A DNA stretch of 64,000 bases from Costus lasius (taxonomy: Eukaryota > Streptophyta > Magnoliopsida > Zingiberales > Costaceae): contig JANVAS020000239.1 of assembly GCA_027563935.2 (NCBI GenBank), positions 3,658,001-3,722,000 on the forward strand, in the 5' to 3' direction. This document shows positions 32,979 to 45,049 of this stretch, one piece after another. Made by a program: the position numbers and the translations under genes. The notes below the pieces were generated by a model. That model did not search any database and was not told the DNA's origin. It saw only the letters and a list, made by a program, of their open reading frames with translations. Position 1 is the first letter of the stretch, and each line of letters begins with the position of its first letter.

Positions 32979-33274
32979 TGACTATATTAGTGTTAATATT
33001 TGCTATGTCTCAACAACACCTTTGTCTCCAAGACAAGGTATAAGCATTTGAGTATGTTGTTTGGGTCTATGGAAACCCTAATTTCTGATCATGTGTCTAT
33101 CGCTCCAACATACTCACAGCGGAACTTGACTATATTAGTGTTAATATTTGCTATGTCTCAACAACACCTTTGTCTCCAAGACAAGGTATAAGCATTTGAG
33201 TATGTTGTTTGGGTCTATGGAAACCCTAATTTCTAATCATGTGTCTATCGCTCCAACATACTCACAGCGGAACT
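32979..33274 (+). repeat. 148-bp tandem duplication
   Basis: Copies at 32979-33126 and 33127-33274 are head to tail and differ at one base by eye (TTCTGATCAT against TTCTAATCAT). The unit includes a TTTGGGTCTATGGAAACCC...CAGCGGAAC stretch that resembles the minus-strand LTR end of a copia element. The near identity points to a recent event in otherwise decayed DNA. The following 33275-33441 shows nothing I can name. Confidence 0.9.
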
Positions 33275-33441
33275 TGATAAGCACATGAAACTACATGAAG
33301 TTCAATGAAGAACTCCCACTTTCCAAGCTGCTTCCTAGAAGCACAAACATAATCTGCTTTTCGTAGTCTACCTTAAAGTTCCACTAGCTTCCAGCACTAC
33401 CACAATAGCTGGACAGAGATCATGGTCATACTGGAATAGGC

Positions 33442-34923
33442 TGTCAAGTGTAATCGTGTACACTAATGCAACCGCAAGTGCATGACTTTATCAAAGTAAT
33501 AAAAAAAGCTCGTTTCCAACGAGGATCTGGCGGCTAAGTACCAATTACACAATCGATCTATTGCTAGACGAATCAAAATGTGGTTTTGTTTTGAAACTTC
33601 TAAATGTGAAATAGCAAAAGCGAGTGTTTCGGGTGGAAAACAATATGGAGTGAATCGGGACTCAGGGTTTCACCACACTAACTTTTCATAATTAATTAAA
33701 ATAAATCTTCATACAGAAATTTAAAGTATTGAAAGGGGTTTTTCCTTAGGTACAAATTACCTTCTCCCGAAGTGTAATCCGGTACATAACTATAATAATT
33801 CCCTACTCTCGTGATAATTATCATAATTAGGCCCTTTAAGTTCTACAAAAAATCATGTAAATCCTTCAAGTAAATATAAACTACTCTCGTGATTAGATTC
33901 ACAGGTGTGAAAAGAATAGATGCGGCGTCGCGATTTACCTCTCGGTTCTTCTCGTGACGTCTATTACGTAAAATCACTTGGCTATAGAAATATCATGAAA
34001 TAAACACAATTCTAATCAACGCAACTCTATAAAATTCATGACAATGATTAAAATAACAAGTTTAATTCATATATCGTTAATGGGCTACACCCCTAATCCC
34101 GAAAAAAGGGTTTAAGCATTCTTGTTCATGATAAACAGCATGTATATTGTTGTAATTGACGTGAAAACCTAATCAAATTACAAGAAGACACTAGGAAAGT
34201 AATTGAAAACCCTTATCATCGATCTAGAGATGAAGATGGAGCATCAAAATCTTCCCTTTGTGTCATCTGTTCGCCTAAATTCGCCCTCACCGCGCCTTTG
34301 GTATTTTCATCTAAAAAGAAGCTCTAATCCGGTCCAAAAATCCGTCTTTTATACTTCAGTCGGTTTAGAACCCATATAGAAAGGTTTCTATAAAGTTTGT
34401 TGAGTTTTTGACTTGATTTGAAGCCGAATCGAGTGAAAAACCAAGTTGGGCGAAAAAACTCACGGCCCATGAGTCATTCATGGCTGCGGCTGTGTTTCTT
34501 TCTATGAAGAAAACTACTTTGCGCCGAGGCATTCACGGCCTGTGAATGATTCACAGCCATGACTGTGAAAGTTTCTACGCATAACGTGATTTAGGCGCAG
34601 AACTATTCCATGAAGCATGCAATATTCACGGGCCGTTAAGGATTCATGCCATTGCGTGCGGCCTTGAATATCGTGTATGACTGCTATTTCATTCCAAATT
34701 TGACGTGCGGCCTTGTCTTTTCCTCAGGAATCATGCCATGGCTTCAAAACTCATAAGATCCATCATTTTTGAATAAATTTTCTTATATTTTTATGAAAAT
34801 AAGAAAAGCAAAGTTTTCATACAATAAGAGATAAGAATACTAAAAATTAGTATAAAATCATATAATTAAGCCCAAAATATCATATAAAATACAAGAAAAA
34901 TATGATGTAAATGCAACTCATCA
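33442..34923 (-). repeat. Gypsy-E1 LTR (Tat/Athila-like)
   Basis: On the minus strand it begins TGATGAG at 34923 and ends TTGACA at 33442, about 1.48 kb. Directly upstream in sense is the phrase TTGCTTGAGGACAAGCAAAA (reverse complement of 34945-34964), which in plants commonly precedes the 3' LTR of Tat/Athila-type Ty3/gypsy elements. The end contains GCACTTGCGG, also seen in the LTR at 37748. Boundaries are approximate and I found no target duplication. Confidence 0.55.
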
Positions 34924-37128
34924 AAATACCTTAGACTTAAAATTTTGCTTGTCCTCAAGCAATACCATAATATGTAAAAAGAATGTAAAGATAAATAATA
35001 CTTGTTCGTTCTTTCCCTAATCATGTTCTTAATCCACAATTTAAGCAACCAATTTTTCAAAACTCAAAACATTTAAGAAATAAAATGATAGAAGCAAATT
35101 CTCAAGACTTTAAAATCCAAGATAGATAAAAGTCACGACTCATGCCGTCTCAACCAATTTCTACTTACTAAGTATCAAATACTATCTCTTTAATAAATCC
35201 ACTTTACCTGACAGATGAAATTTCCATTTCTAGAAATATGGTGATGTTTAAGGTATGAGGATTTTATGGCAAACTTATCTTTAAGCGGTTATATACCCTT
35301 TCCTGTTTGCATCATAACATTATTTAAAGTATACCTCATAGTAGTGTAATATAACTCATAGTCTTAATAAAAACTTAACAGAGTTGTCTACTTGACCTAC
35401 CGCTCTCCTTTTTTCTCCACTTTTATTCTTTTTTCTAAATATTTTTTTTATTTTTCGAGAGACCCAACCAAAGGCCTGGTACTTAAATCGTTATTGATCT
35501 TCTGCATGATGGATAAATAATTATTTTTAAAATTTTTCCCTCTGTTAATTGATCGAAACTGATTTAAAGTGTACCACATAGTGGTATAATATTACTCATG
35601 ACTTCAGCTTCTTTAACTAGAGGAGCTAGAGCAATCCTCTTTATAATAATGTCACCAATTTCCTATTCATGAAAAATTCTCCATCAAGCAAAAATAGATA
35701 AATTAAAGAGAAGATGTAAGTTAGAGAAAATCGACATAAATTGATGAAAGAGAAGATGTAAGTCAGATGCCACAAAGAAAATAAACATTGTCCTCTATGT
35801 AGTAAGATAAAGCAATACAGTACTCACAGAGAAAATCAATTAATCGGTCTCAGTTTCCTCAGAGTCCTCCTCCTCATCATCTCCTGCATGCTGCGTTGAT
35901 GGGCCTGGGAGATGCTACTGCAAAAGCTCTTCTATCGCATGAAGAGACTCTAATGTCCTCATTACTCTAGGCACGATATATCATCACACATCCTCCACTG
36001 CTCAGCTCGAATATAATGTAAAGTTATCTCCATCAAAGCTGAAGTGGATGGCCTAGCAGATGTGGTCGGTCCAGTAGTGGTGGATGGCTCAACTGGAGGA
36101 ATAAACTCTAAAGCTCTCGGCGGTGATGATGGAGGAGTGGCTGCCTCACTAGGACCTCCCTCACCTTGTGTGGGATCCATGATCCAGTTTTGCTGAACAT
36201 GAACCATGGTACGGTGCATGTTTGGCAACCTTATGGTGGCCTTTGCATGCCTAAAAATGAGATGATACGAGCTCCTAATCCTCGTAATCATCTTAATATC
36301 AATATATGCATCCAGATCTAGTCTATAATTGCCCTTAGGCTCAGTCAACCCCGAAGGGTTGATCCCAAGGGATAGGGAAATCGTGGTAACCAAGCTACCC
36401 ATAACTAATACTCCCTTTCGCGACTTTGCCACCTTCTACATCTGCTTCACGAGGTGGAATGAGGTGCTTATTCGGAAGTCGGTGAGCATGGACCATAAGA
36501 AAAATAACTCTGAAGCTCTGACCATCCCATTGCTCTCCGTCGCCCAAAGATGGTATGTGTAAGAATCCTGTGAGTATACTAGAGAGCTAGACACGACAAG
36601 TATATGGCTCTGGACATCCTGGGGTTGAAACCAATCTCTCTAGAGATCTACAGTGAAAAAGTCTGATCTGTATACTCAAATGGAAGGCAGCACATCACAT
36701 CTACTAGAAAGCTAAAAATATTGTTGAGCTGGTTCAAAGTCAAAATATGATCTCGGTTCCCCAACCGAAATAAAATACATCCTGGATCTCAGTCATCATA
36801 ATTATGCATAGTAACTTGGATAGATTTGCAAAACTCCAAAGTGATCTGGACGAAAGTGGGATGCCTCATGTGAAATAAGTTCTGCCACCCTATGTTCATA
36901 AACATCCACTGGATGTCATCAAACAATTCTAGGGTTTGAAGAGTCTAGTCATCCCAATACAGTATATTGATGACTCCATTGGTTGTCATAGCTCGAAATG
37001 TCTTCTCCTGGTCCTTTTTTTAATATTTGATCTATCGCATGTAGGGAACATAGACAGGAGGTGAAAAATGTGCTCTACCCCTCGCTACTCTAACTAGCTC
37101 TGTTAGAGGAGATGGTGATGTATCGTAT
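34924..37128 (-). mobile_element. Gypsy-E1 internal remnant
   Basis: The region upstream (sense) of the 33442-34923 LTR. It holds the GCTTGAGGACAAGC motif, a T-rich tract on the plus strand (35411-35456), two direct repeats of a TACC-CATAGT-GT-TAATAT-ACTCAT pattern (about 35323-35365 and 35563-35605) and a decayed reading frame (35962-37010). There is no gag, RT or integrase, so this is a non-autonomous or strongly deleted element. Confidence 0.5.
35962..37010 (-). pseudogene. Degenerate extra ORF of Tat/Athila type
   Basis: The last 156 codons (36432-35962) are open. The product has a MGSLVTTISLSLGI-like segment and then a Pro/Ser/Thr-rich tail (TPPSSPPRALEFIPP...). Further upstream, in interrupted frames between about 37010 and 36700, are phrases such as MFMNIGWQNLFHMRHPTF, LEFCKSIQV and LFRLGNRDHILTLNQLNNIF. 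This layout recalls the extra ORF of plant Tat/Athila gypsy elements ('putative plant transposon protein' type). Several frameshifts and stops make it a pseudogene. The family call is from memory of the motif pattern and is moderate at best; its biochemical role is not established. Confidence 0.45.
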
Positions 37129-37747
37129 TTTTATAGTTTTTTATTGTGATTTTTATACATAATCTCCCCTATTTTTTTATTATATTTTCACTTAATTTGA
37201 TTTAAATCCTTTTATTTGTTCAGAATCTTCACCTCCCTTTGCTTTTATCATATTTTAGGGAAAAATGACCAAATTTTGACAGATTTTGGAAGATCGGAGT
37301 GCATCAATAGGTTCTAGACTTCGAGACAATGCTACCCATCAATTTTTAGGCAAAATTAAGATTATTTGTAAAATTACGGCCCACCTGTAATTTTTATCAT
37401 GACCGTAATCTGAAGGGAAAGCACAGAAATAATTATGGTCCATCAGTGATAATCGTCACCGTTGTAATTTCATTGGTACAAAATTTAGAATTCACACAAG
37501 GAATCATGACCAACCCCTGATTATTTTCATAGCCATGATTTCTTAGAGATTTTCCACATAAAGAATTACGGTAGTGCCGTGATTATAATCACAGCCATAA
37601 TTCTCTTCAGTTATTTCCCAAAACATATAGAGAGTATTATGGGCTTGCCGTAATTATTATCAAGCCGTAATTTTATCTGCCAGATTCGAGTTTGACTTAA
37701 TTTATCATTCGATTTGATTCCTTTTCACATCGAAATTTGGGGGAAAC
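37129..37747 (+). repeat. Gypsy LTR-like fragment in plus orientation
   Basis: It begins TGATGTATCG and is similar to the sense start of the minus-strand LTR at 37748-39400; both share an ACCA-ATTTTGA-GATTTTGGAA block and a CAATAGGTTC/CAATGGATTC block. It ends near a TTTGGGGG purine run next to that LTR, so two related LTR pieces face each other. A TACGGTAGTGCCGT motif is at 37567-37580. Confidence 0.45.
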
Positions 37748-39400
37748 TGTTGTAGTCCGCAAGTGCACGGATACTCGAAGTAATAAAGAAAGATATCAAA
37801 CCACAGAGACCTTATTGTTAAGTACCAAATAGATGTTTTCTCACTAGCTAAGCAAGCCGAATATGATAGAAATAACTATGCAAAGAATATGCTAAACAGA
37901 TAATCAGAGAGAAAGCATTGGGACTAGGGTTTCATCCACCTTAATATTTATGACTAGATATAATTAAAGGTTCATCAATCTTTTTTCGTTATGGTAAAGA
38001 TATAGCTTACTTAATAAAGAAATTAACTCGCTCTCGCGCAATCAATTTACAAAGAATGATCCTCACTCTCGTGCAAGATCTATTTAATATTAAACATAAG
38101 TAAACTTTGATTAAAGAGATTAAGAATCACTCTCATGCATTCCACCTCAATATCAAGATCTCAAGCAAAACTAAGCACTCTCGCACCTTAGTTTCATAGG
38201 TTTTACTTAAGGTTTTCTAACAATCAAATATCTATCTCTAGCATATTTTCATGTCTAAAATACTAATTATTTCTAGGTCAAAACATCAACAAGAAATAAG
38301 AATCTAAAATCTAAAAATAAGAACACAACCAATCTCTTGCGATGAGCTCCTACCATAAATTCTAGGGTTCCAAGTTTATGCGTATCATCTTCTCAGTCCA
38401 TACATAAAAACTCTAAAACATGTTAATGCATGACACTAGAAATGATTAAAGACAATAATCTCTTAAGTAAAATTACCATGCCAAAAATATCATGATGAAA
38501 TAAAGATAATCTAGTCATAGAAATATCAAGGGGGATTACATCCTTTGTCCCAAAAGAAAGTTTAAGCTTGCATGGAAAGAGAAATACAATCAACCATAGT
38601 TTCAAAGCATCAGAAATCAAAAAGAAGGAGAGAATAGACATTACAACACGGCTGTAATAGAAATTATAGCCGTAATCACGCGTATGAACAGTGCCGGTGG
38701 TGTTCTTTCATTGATTCCTCCTCCAATCGAACTCCTTTTCCTCTGAAACTTTTGGTGTGTCCTCCTCTCCTCCAGGAAAAGCTTATGAGTGAAAATCATG
38801 GCCTGAGGTACCCTCTATGCCTCTCGGCATGAGGCCAAACCCTAACCGCCTCTCTGTCGACTGCTCCCAGAATACTGGATAAAAATTTCCTCTTCCACTT
38901 TGTGTGTCGTCTCCTCTTAATGACGAGTCCGGAATATCTTTTGGATCTCAATTTCGAGCTCTGGATCAAAAGTTATGGTCCGCGCAAAATTCAGACCCGT
39001 AAAAATCATGTTTTTGCGCCCAAAATATGGTACCGTAAAAGTTTTCACCAAAAATACGGTAGTGCCGTATTTTTGCCAAAACTTTCTGGTTAAAATTGTA
39101 GGAAATTACGGTACCATGTAATTTCACATGGTAGTGCCGTATTTTGCCCAAACTAACTCTGATTCGCATGAAATTTGGCAGGTAGCTTCGTTTCGACGTC
39201 TGGAATCCATTGGTGTGCTCAAATGTTCCAAAATCCATCAAAATATGGTACTTTTAACCTGAAAATGATAAAAAATAAGAAATAGTGTAGATTCCGCAAT
39301 ATTTGACAAATAAGGCTTAAAAATAAGCAAAGTAGCATAAATATGACACAAAAAGACCAATGAAATGACACAAAATATACTATGAATTTTGGTGTCATCA
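37748..39400 (-). repeat. Gypsy-E2 LTR (Tat/Athila-like)
   Basis: On the minus strand it begins TGATGACACC at 39400 and ends GTGCACTTGCGG...CTACAACA at 37748, about 1.65 kb. The sense sequence just upstream again has GCTTGAGGACAAG. It contains repeated TACGGTAGTGCCGTA palindromes (39055-39069, partly 39128-39142). Ends are inferred from the TG...CA termini. Confidence 0.55.
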
Positions 39401-40854
39401 AACACATAAGGCTCAAACTTTTCTTGTCCTCAAGCAAAACTCAAAAATTGATCATAGACATAGACTTTCTCATGAAGAATAAATTTCTAAAATACAATCA
39501 CCAATGAAAAACTGTCACCAATTGCTTCATAAAATCTCAAATAAACACATCACCCTTTGAATTCAATTCTCAAGATCCACAACTTAATCAAATAAAATTT
39601 CGCAACTTGCATAATAAGTAGAATATCAATCTCAAGACTTCATCCAGTTTCAATTCATAACTATCAACTTTTGTTTACAGGAATAGGATTTCCAAGATCT
39701 TTTTCCACTCATAATTTTTTTTTCGTTTTTTTATTTTTTTTTATTTTTGTATCGCCCACATTCTCTAATTCGATTACCACTTTTTTTCTGGTGACGAAGT
39801 TAGAGTACACTGACCACATAATCAATATAATAGAACTCATATCTTTTTAGTAGTAAGATTTTTACCAAAGATAGAGTAGTTAATGTGGATTGATTCCTCT
39901 CATGGCATGCACCCACATAGACACATGCTTTCTCTTTTTTTTTTTTTTTTATACTTCAACCCATATCCTTCGGTACCACTGTCAATTTTGCATAGTGCCA
40001 AGTAGAGGAGTCCTCACTTTATTTGGATAATGGAATCTTTCTTCCCAACAAATAGCAAATAGCATGAATATCAACTAAATTGATCAATCAACATCAATTC
40101 AAAAATCATACTCATATGCTAGTTTTATTCAAGGAAGTAGTTTTACTTTTAAACCAAATTCATTAAATAACATGTTCACCCAAAATCTCATTCATCAATC
40201 AATGAAAAATTTCAAAAGCAGATATGTATTAGAGAAATAAATTCAACATGATAGGTTTAGTCCTAATCTCATGCATGAAAACATTCATCATCATAGAAAA
40301 CATCAAAATATGTCATAATTAGTTCAAAAGATGTGGAACATCAAACTCAAAAACTCATGGTCCAAAAGTGTAAGATTAGTATAATCACATAAGGCTCGAA
40401 CGACGCAAAGGATGTAAAGTGAAAGAATTTAAGAGAAGAAAAGTGTAGATAATCATATCAAATTAAATAATCCCTGGAGAGTGCAAACAATACTCACAAA
40501 ACTATGTAGCAAGCTCAGTCATCATCTGGTGTATAGAATCGGGGTATATGTAGTTATGTCCAAAGATGTGTCTTTTGAAAATTTTCCTGCACAATTTTTA
40601 AGTACATAAGGCTCAGTTCTAAAAATAGTCTCTAACAGAGAATAAGAACAATAATTCTCTAAAAGGGTAATCAGAGATATCATGGATGATCCAAAAAGGG
40701 TGCTAATGTAGGCGAGAAGCAGAGGTGAAACAAATGCTAGCTGAAAAGCTGCTAGTAGTGATGGTGGTGCCGACAGTAGAGTGAGTAGTCTCTAGTGGCC
40801 TGCTAGAAACTACAGTCCTGGAGTGAAGAGGTCGGCCAGTGGGTGCCAGAAATA
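39401..40854 (-). mobile_element. Gypsy-E2 internal remnant, first part
   Basis: Sense-upstream DNA of the LTR at 37748-39400, non-coding and A-rich in sense (plus-strand T tracts at about 39710-39757 and 39931-39950). Near 40700-40854 the minus strand has a degraded Pro/Ser-rich reading phase that may match the tail of the extra ORF of Gypsy-E1. It is cut by Copia-F at AAATA (40850-40854) and resumes at 45050. Confidence 0.45.
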
Positions 40855-41349
40855 TGTTGGTGTATATGCCCTAGGACCTAGTTTTGGTCAACTTATGTAC
40901 TACTTGACACTGATATTTATATATCATTCTGGCATTGTCGTTATCATTGTTTGACTACACCTGCGATTGTGTACTTACATGATAATGTCCCTGGAGACAG
41001 ATTGGATCTGTGCTCAAATTATAATCCCCAGTCAATGTACCTTAGTGGATATGGGACAGCTATGGTACTTGTGAGACTGGTATGTGGGCTGGTTAGGCAC
41101 GTGGTGCTAATGCAGACACATGAGTATATCATTGGGGATATACTGGATAGACCCGCTATGAGGCTATGACTTGGTGTCATGAGTTATCCTCATAAGTGAC
41201 AGGAGATGCATTGATCCCTTGACTTGAGGTCATTGATCATTCTATATGGTTAGGGACTTGCTTTGATACAACCTAACACCTTGCCGTAGCTGGGAGGTCA
41301 TAACGGTTGTTATTGAGCATGTCACGACCCATATGAGAAGATCAATGGA
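40855..41349 (+). repeat. Copia-F truncated 5' LTR
   Basis: It starts TGTTGGTGTATATGCC and matches the 3' LTR (43085 onward) with about six differences over 495 bp. At ATCAATGGA (41341-41349) the LTR match ends and pol begins. The shared TGGA at the joint suggests a microhomology deletion. Confidence 0.92.
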
Positions 41350-43063
41350 ATCTGAGCCACCTGCACCGGTTGCTAGGCAACCTGAGGCTCAGACACAGGT
41401 CCCACGTAGGTCTGGGAGAATTCGTCGTGCACCTGAGAGGTATGGGTCACTACCGACCCAACACGATGGGATCTTCATCATTGAGGATGAACCTAGAACC
41501 TATGATGAGGCGGTCAGTGGACCGGACTCCGAGAAATGGCTTGACGCCATGAGATCTGAGATGGATTCCATGTCGGCTAACCAAGTCTGGGATTTGGTTG
41601 AGCTGCCTGATGGGGTAAAACCCATAGGGTGTAAATGGGTCTTCAAGAAGAAGACAGACATGGATGGCAAAATAGTTACCTATAAGGGTAGACTAGTGGC
41701 TAAAGGATTTAAACAAGTCCACGGGGTGGACTATGATGAAACCTTCTCGCCAGTTGCCATGATTAAATCCATTCGGATTCTGCTTGCTATAGCTGCATAT
41801 CATGATTATGAGATATGGCAGATGGATGTGAAAACAGCGTTCCTTAACGGGAAGCTGACTGAGGATGTGTATATGACACAACCTGATGGCTTCATCCATC
41901 CTGCAGAGGCTAATAAGGTCTGCAGGCTAAAGAGGACCATCTATGGATTAAAGCAAGCATCTCGAAGTTGGAATCTTCGATTTGATGAGGCCATGAGAGA
42001 TTATGGTTTTATCAAAAGCGAAGATGACGCCTGTGTATACAGAAAATTCAGTGGGAGCTTGGTAATTTTTCTGGTCTTGTATGTTGATGACATACTGCTC
42101 ATTGGAAACGACATCCCTAGTCTTCAAGCTGTGAAGACATGGTTGGGGAAGTGTTTCGAGATGAAAGACTTAGGGGAGGCCGCCTATATTCTAGGCGTGA
42201 GGATCTACCGGGATAGATCCAAGAGGCTCTTGGCCCTTAGTCAAAGTACTTACATTGATAAGGTACTGGAGAGGTTCTACATGGAGCAATCCAAGAAAGG
42301 ATACCTTCCAGTGAGACATGGCCTTACTCTCTCAAAGAGCCAGTGTCCTACAACACAGGCTGAGAGGGATGACATGAGTCGAATTCCTTATGCTTCGGCA
42401 GTAGGATCGATCATGTATGCAATGTTATGTACTAGACCAGATGTGGCATATGCTGTGAGCATTACCAGCCGATACCAATCCAATCCAGGTCTACTACACT
42501 GGGTGGCTGTAAAGAACATCCTAAAGTATCTGAGAAGAACTAAGGATTTGTTCATGGTCTATGGGGGATAGGAAGAGCTCAGTATGCAGGGCTATACTGA
42601 CGCATCGTTCCAGTCTGACCCTGATGACTTTAGATCGCAGGCCGGCTATGTGTTCAAGATAAATGGAGGCGCTGTATGTTGGAAGAGCTTCAAGCAATCC
42701 ACCATAGCAGATTCTACAACCGAAGCTGAGTATGTGGCTGCTTCTGAGGCAGCCAAGGAAGCTGTTTGGATAAGGAAGTTCTTGTGTGATCTTCAAGTGG
42801 TACCTAGTGCAATGGATCCCATTGAACTCTACTATGACAACAATGGAGCAATTGCACAAGCCAAGGAACCACGGTCTCATCAAAGATCCAAACACATACT
42901 CAGAAGATTTCACCTGATCAAAGAGATCATTGACAGAGGTGATGTCAAGATTAGCAGAGTAGACACAGAGAACAATCTGGCAGACCCATTGACCAAGGCT
43001 TTTGCGCAGCAGAAGCATGATGGTCACGCTAGAGATATGGGGTTGAGATTCCTCAACTTCTAG
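41350..43063 (+). pseudogene. Copia-F RT-RNase H remnant with nonsense codon
   Basis: This encodes the linker (PRRSGRIRRAPERY), reverse transcriptase and RNase H of a copia polyprotein, about three-quarters similar to Copia-B by eye. The RT keeps QMDVKTAFLNG and LYVDDILLIG; RNase H keeps GYTDASF, TTEAEY and a YYDNNGAI segment. The frame is open back into the LTR, where an ATG at 41333 would give an LTR-RT fusion of 412 codons. It is stopped by TAG at 42569-42571, where the relatives have CAG (Gln in YGGQEELS), then continues open to 43063. Without gag, protease and integrase it cannot act alone. Confidence 0.92.
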
Positions 43064-43073
43064 GTCTTAGTGC

Positions 43074-43084
43074 AAGTGGGAGAT
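43074..43084 (+). other. Copia-F polypurine tract
   Basis: AAGTGGGAGAT, identical to the main subfamily, next to the 3' LTR. Confidence 0.9.
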
Positions 43085-45044
43085 TGTTGGTGTATATGCC
43101 CTAGGACCTAGTTTTGGTCAACTTATGTACTACTTGACACTGATATTTATATATCATTCTGGCATTGTCGTTATCATTATTTGACTACACCTGCGATTTG
43201 TGTACTTACATGATAATGTCCCTGGAGACAGATTGGATCTGTGCTCGAATTATAATCCCCAGTCAATGTACCTTAGTGGATATGGGACAGCTATGGTACT
43301 TGTGAGAGTGGTATGTGGGCTGGTTAGGCACGTGGTGCTAACGCAGACACATGAGTATATCATTGGGGATATACTGGATAGACCCGCTATGAGGCTATGA
43401 CTTGGTGTCATGAGTTATCCTCATAAGTGACAGGAGATGCATTGATCCCTTGACTTGAGGTCATTGATCATTCTATATGGTTAGGGACTTGCTTTGATAC
43501 AACCTAACACCTTGCTGTAGCTGGGAGGTCATAACGGTTGTTATTGAGCATGTCACGACCCATATGAGAAGATCAATGGACAGACATAGGATTTGCCCCT
43601 TCCCTAAGGAAGTATGATATCCATGGAGCTCCTTTATGGTTCTATGACTGAGAGTGTATGGCCATACCCAGGTAAGAACCTGTTTTAGTCATAGCCATGT
43701 GATTGGATGAAAACAAGTGGTGACAGACTTGTCCAATCGGATATCAGTACGGCAAAGAGACTGTAATGCATCTGTACCAAGTTGCGATGATGGGGATGTC
43801 GATGTCGATATCCATTCCAACGACCTGGGTAGCAGCGATGCACTACTAGGTGCCACTCACTGCTTGTGATGACCTTTGGTCAGCACTGCCAGCGTCAGAG
43901 GAACCTACAGGGTCGCACACCTTGATACTTGAGTTCTCGTATTGATCGGGAAGCCTTATGATCGAGTTATTGGATAACTCGGATCTAATTGGGAGATTTC
44001 ATCAGCGCCAATGGGCCTGATGAGATGGAAGAATGTTATTGGAGCCAAACTTCATTTTTGGCAGGTTGACCCGTATTTGACCATGGTTGGTCACATTTGG
44101 ATTAGGGTTGCATTGGATTGGATCCAAGTGCTTAATCAACCTATGCAATGATGTTTGGGCTAGCTCATTATCCAATGAGGCCCAATAACAAGTTCTCATG
44201 AAGAGATGAGAGGCTAAAAGGGTATAATGGGGAGAAACATGAACCATTAGGCTCCTAGGGGCATAATGGGGTCATGTTGGCGCCTTTGCTTCATTATGGA
44301 AGTAAAAGGCGCCTCCCCCTCTCTTCCTAGGATGGAATGCATGCCCCTATGGCATTGCTTGAGGTGCAAGGCAAGGCCTTGGCGCACAAGGAAAGGCGTG
44401 GGAACAAAAGGTAAGGTTGAATGAGAATTATGGAAATGTCTTGGAGACTTTCCTTATCTCAAACCTCCTCATCCTAGCCCTACACTTGTCATGATCCTAG
44501 CCATTACCCTAACCACCTCTTGCCCTATAAATATGACCCTAGTCGCCCCCTCTTGTGTGCAATTAATTCCTTGAAGGCGTGAACACAAGGAGAGGGGCAA
44601 GTGCTTGGAGCAAGGGCGCATCTTCCTTCTTCCATAACCGCAAGCCACTTCTTCCTTTCCTCTTGGCGCAAGGAACATTAGTGCTTGGCGTTTTTGGATA
44701 GTCGTCCTTCTTCTCTTGGCGCATCATCTCTCTTGGTGGCGCAAGTGAAGTAGAGTATCTCCCTAAGGCTTGGATCTTCTTCCCGAGGCTAGCACCGGGC
44801 GTGGAAGAAGAGAACTCAAGAGATCCGTGTGTGCGAGACTGCAGAGGGCGAACACTTGGGCGCCTTCATCGACATCGCTCTACATTGCTCTTAAGGTATT
44901 TCCTAACTCATCATGTCGACTCCCTTGCATGCGATCTTCACTGGGTTTTTGGGACCGGCCTGTTTCGGGGACATTCTTCCGCTGCGAAAAATGTATGTCC
45001 ATAGCTCTGATAAAATTGTAAAATGTCCCCGGGGTTTCCCAACG
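43085..45044 (+). repeat. Copia-F 3' LTR
   Basis: 1960 bp, longer than the 1.68-1.71-kb LTRs of the other subfamily, starting TGTTGGTG. It ends CCCAACG before the duplication AAATA, so the canonical final CA seems mutated to CG. It contains a clear TATA box at 44526-44533. Confidence 0.9.
44526..44533 (+). promoter_or_regulatory. Probable TATA box of the Copia-F LTR
   Basis: TATAAATA within CCCTATAAATATG, about 520 bp from the LTR end, is a good plant TATA element. Transcription would be expected to start about 30 bp downstream. The 5' LTR has lost this part, so only the 3' LTR retains it. Confidence 0.6.
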
Positions 45045-45049
45045 AAATA

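Larger units (their letters stand above)
40855..45044 (+). mobile_element. Copia-F, internally deleted LTR retrotransposon
   Basis: A plus-strand element of a second copia subfamily, flanked by AAATA (40850-40854 and 45045-45049). It has 495 bp of 5' LTR joined directly to the RT part of pol, then a complete 1960-bp 3' LTR. The rest of the 5' LTR, primer-binding site, leader, gag, protease and integrase are gone. The flanking duplication shows that the whole element integrated first and lost the block later. It lies inside Gypsy-E2. Confidence 0.93.
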
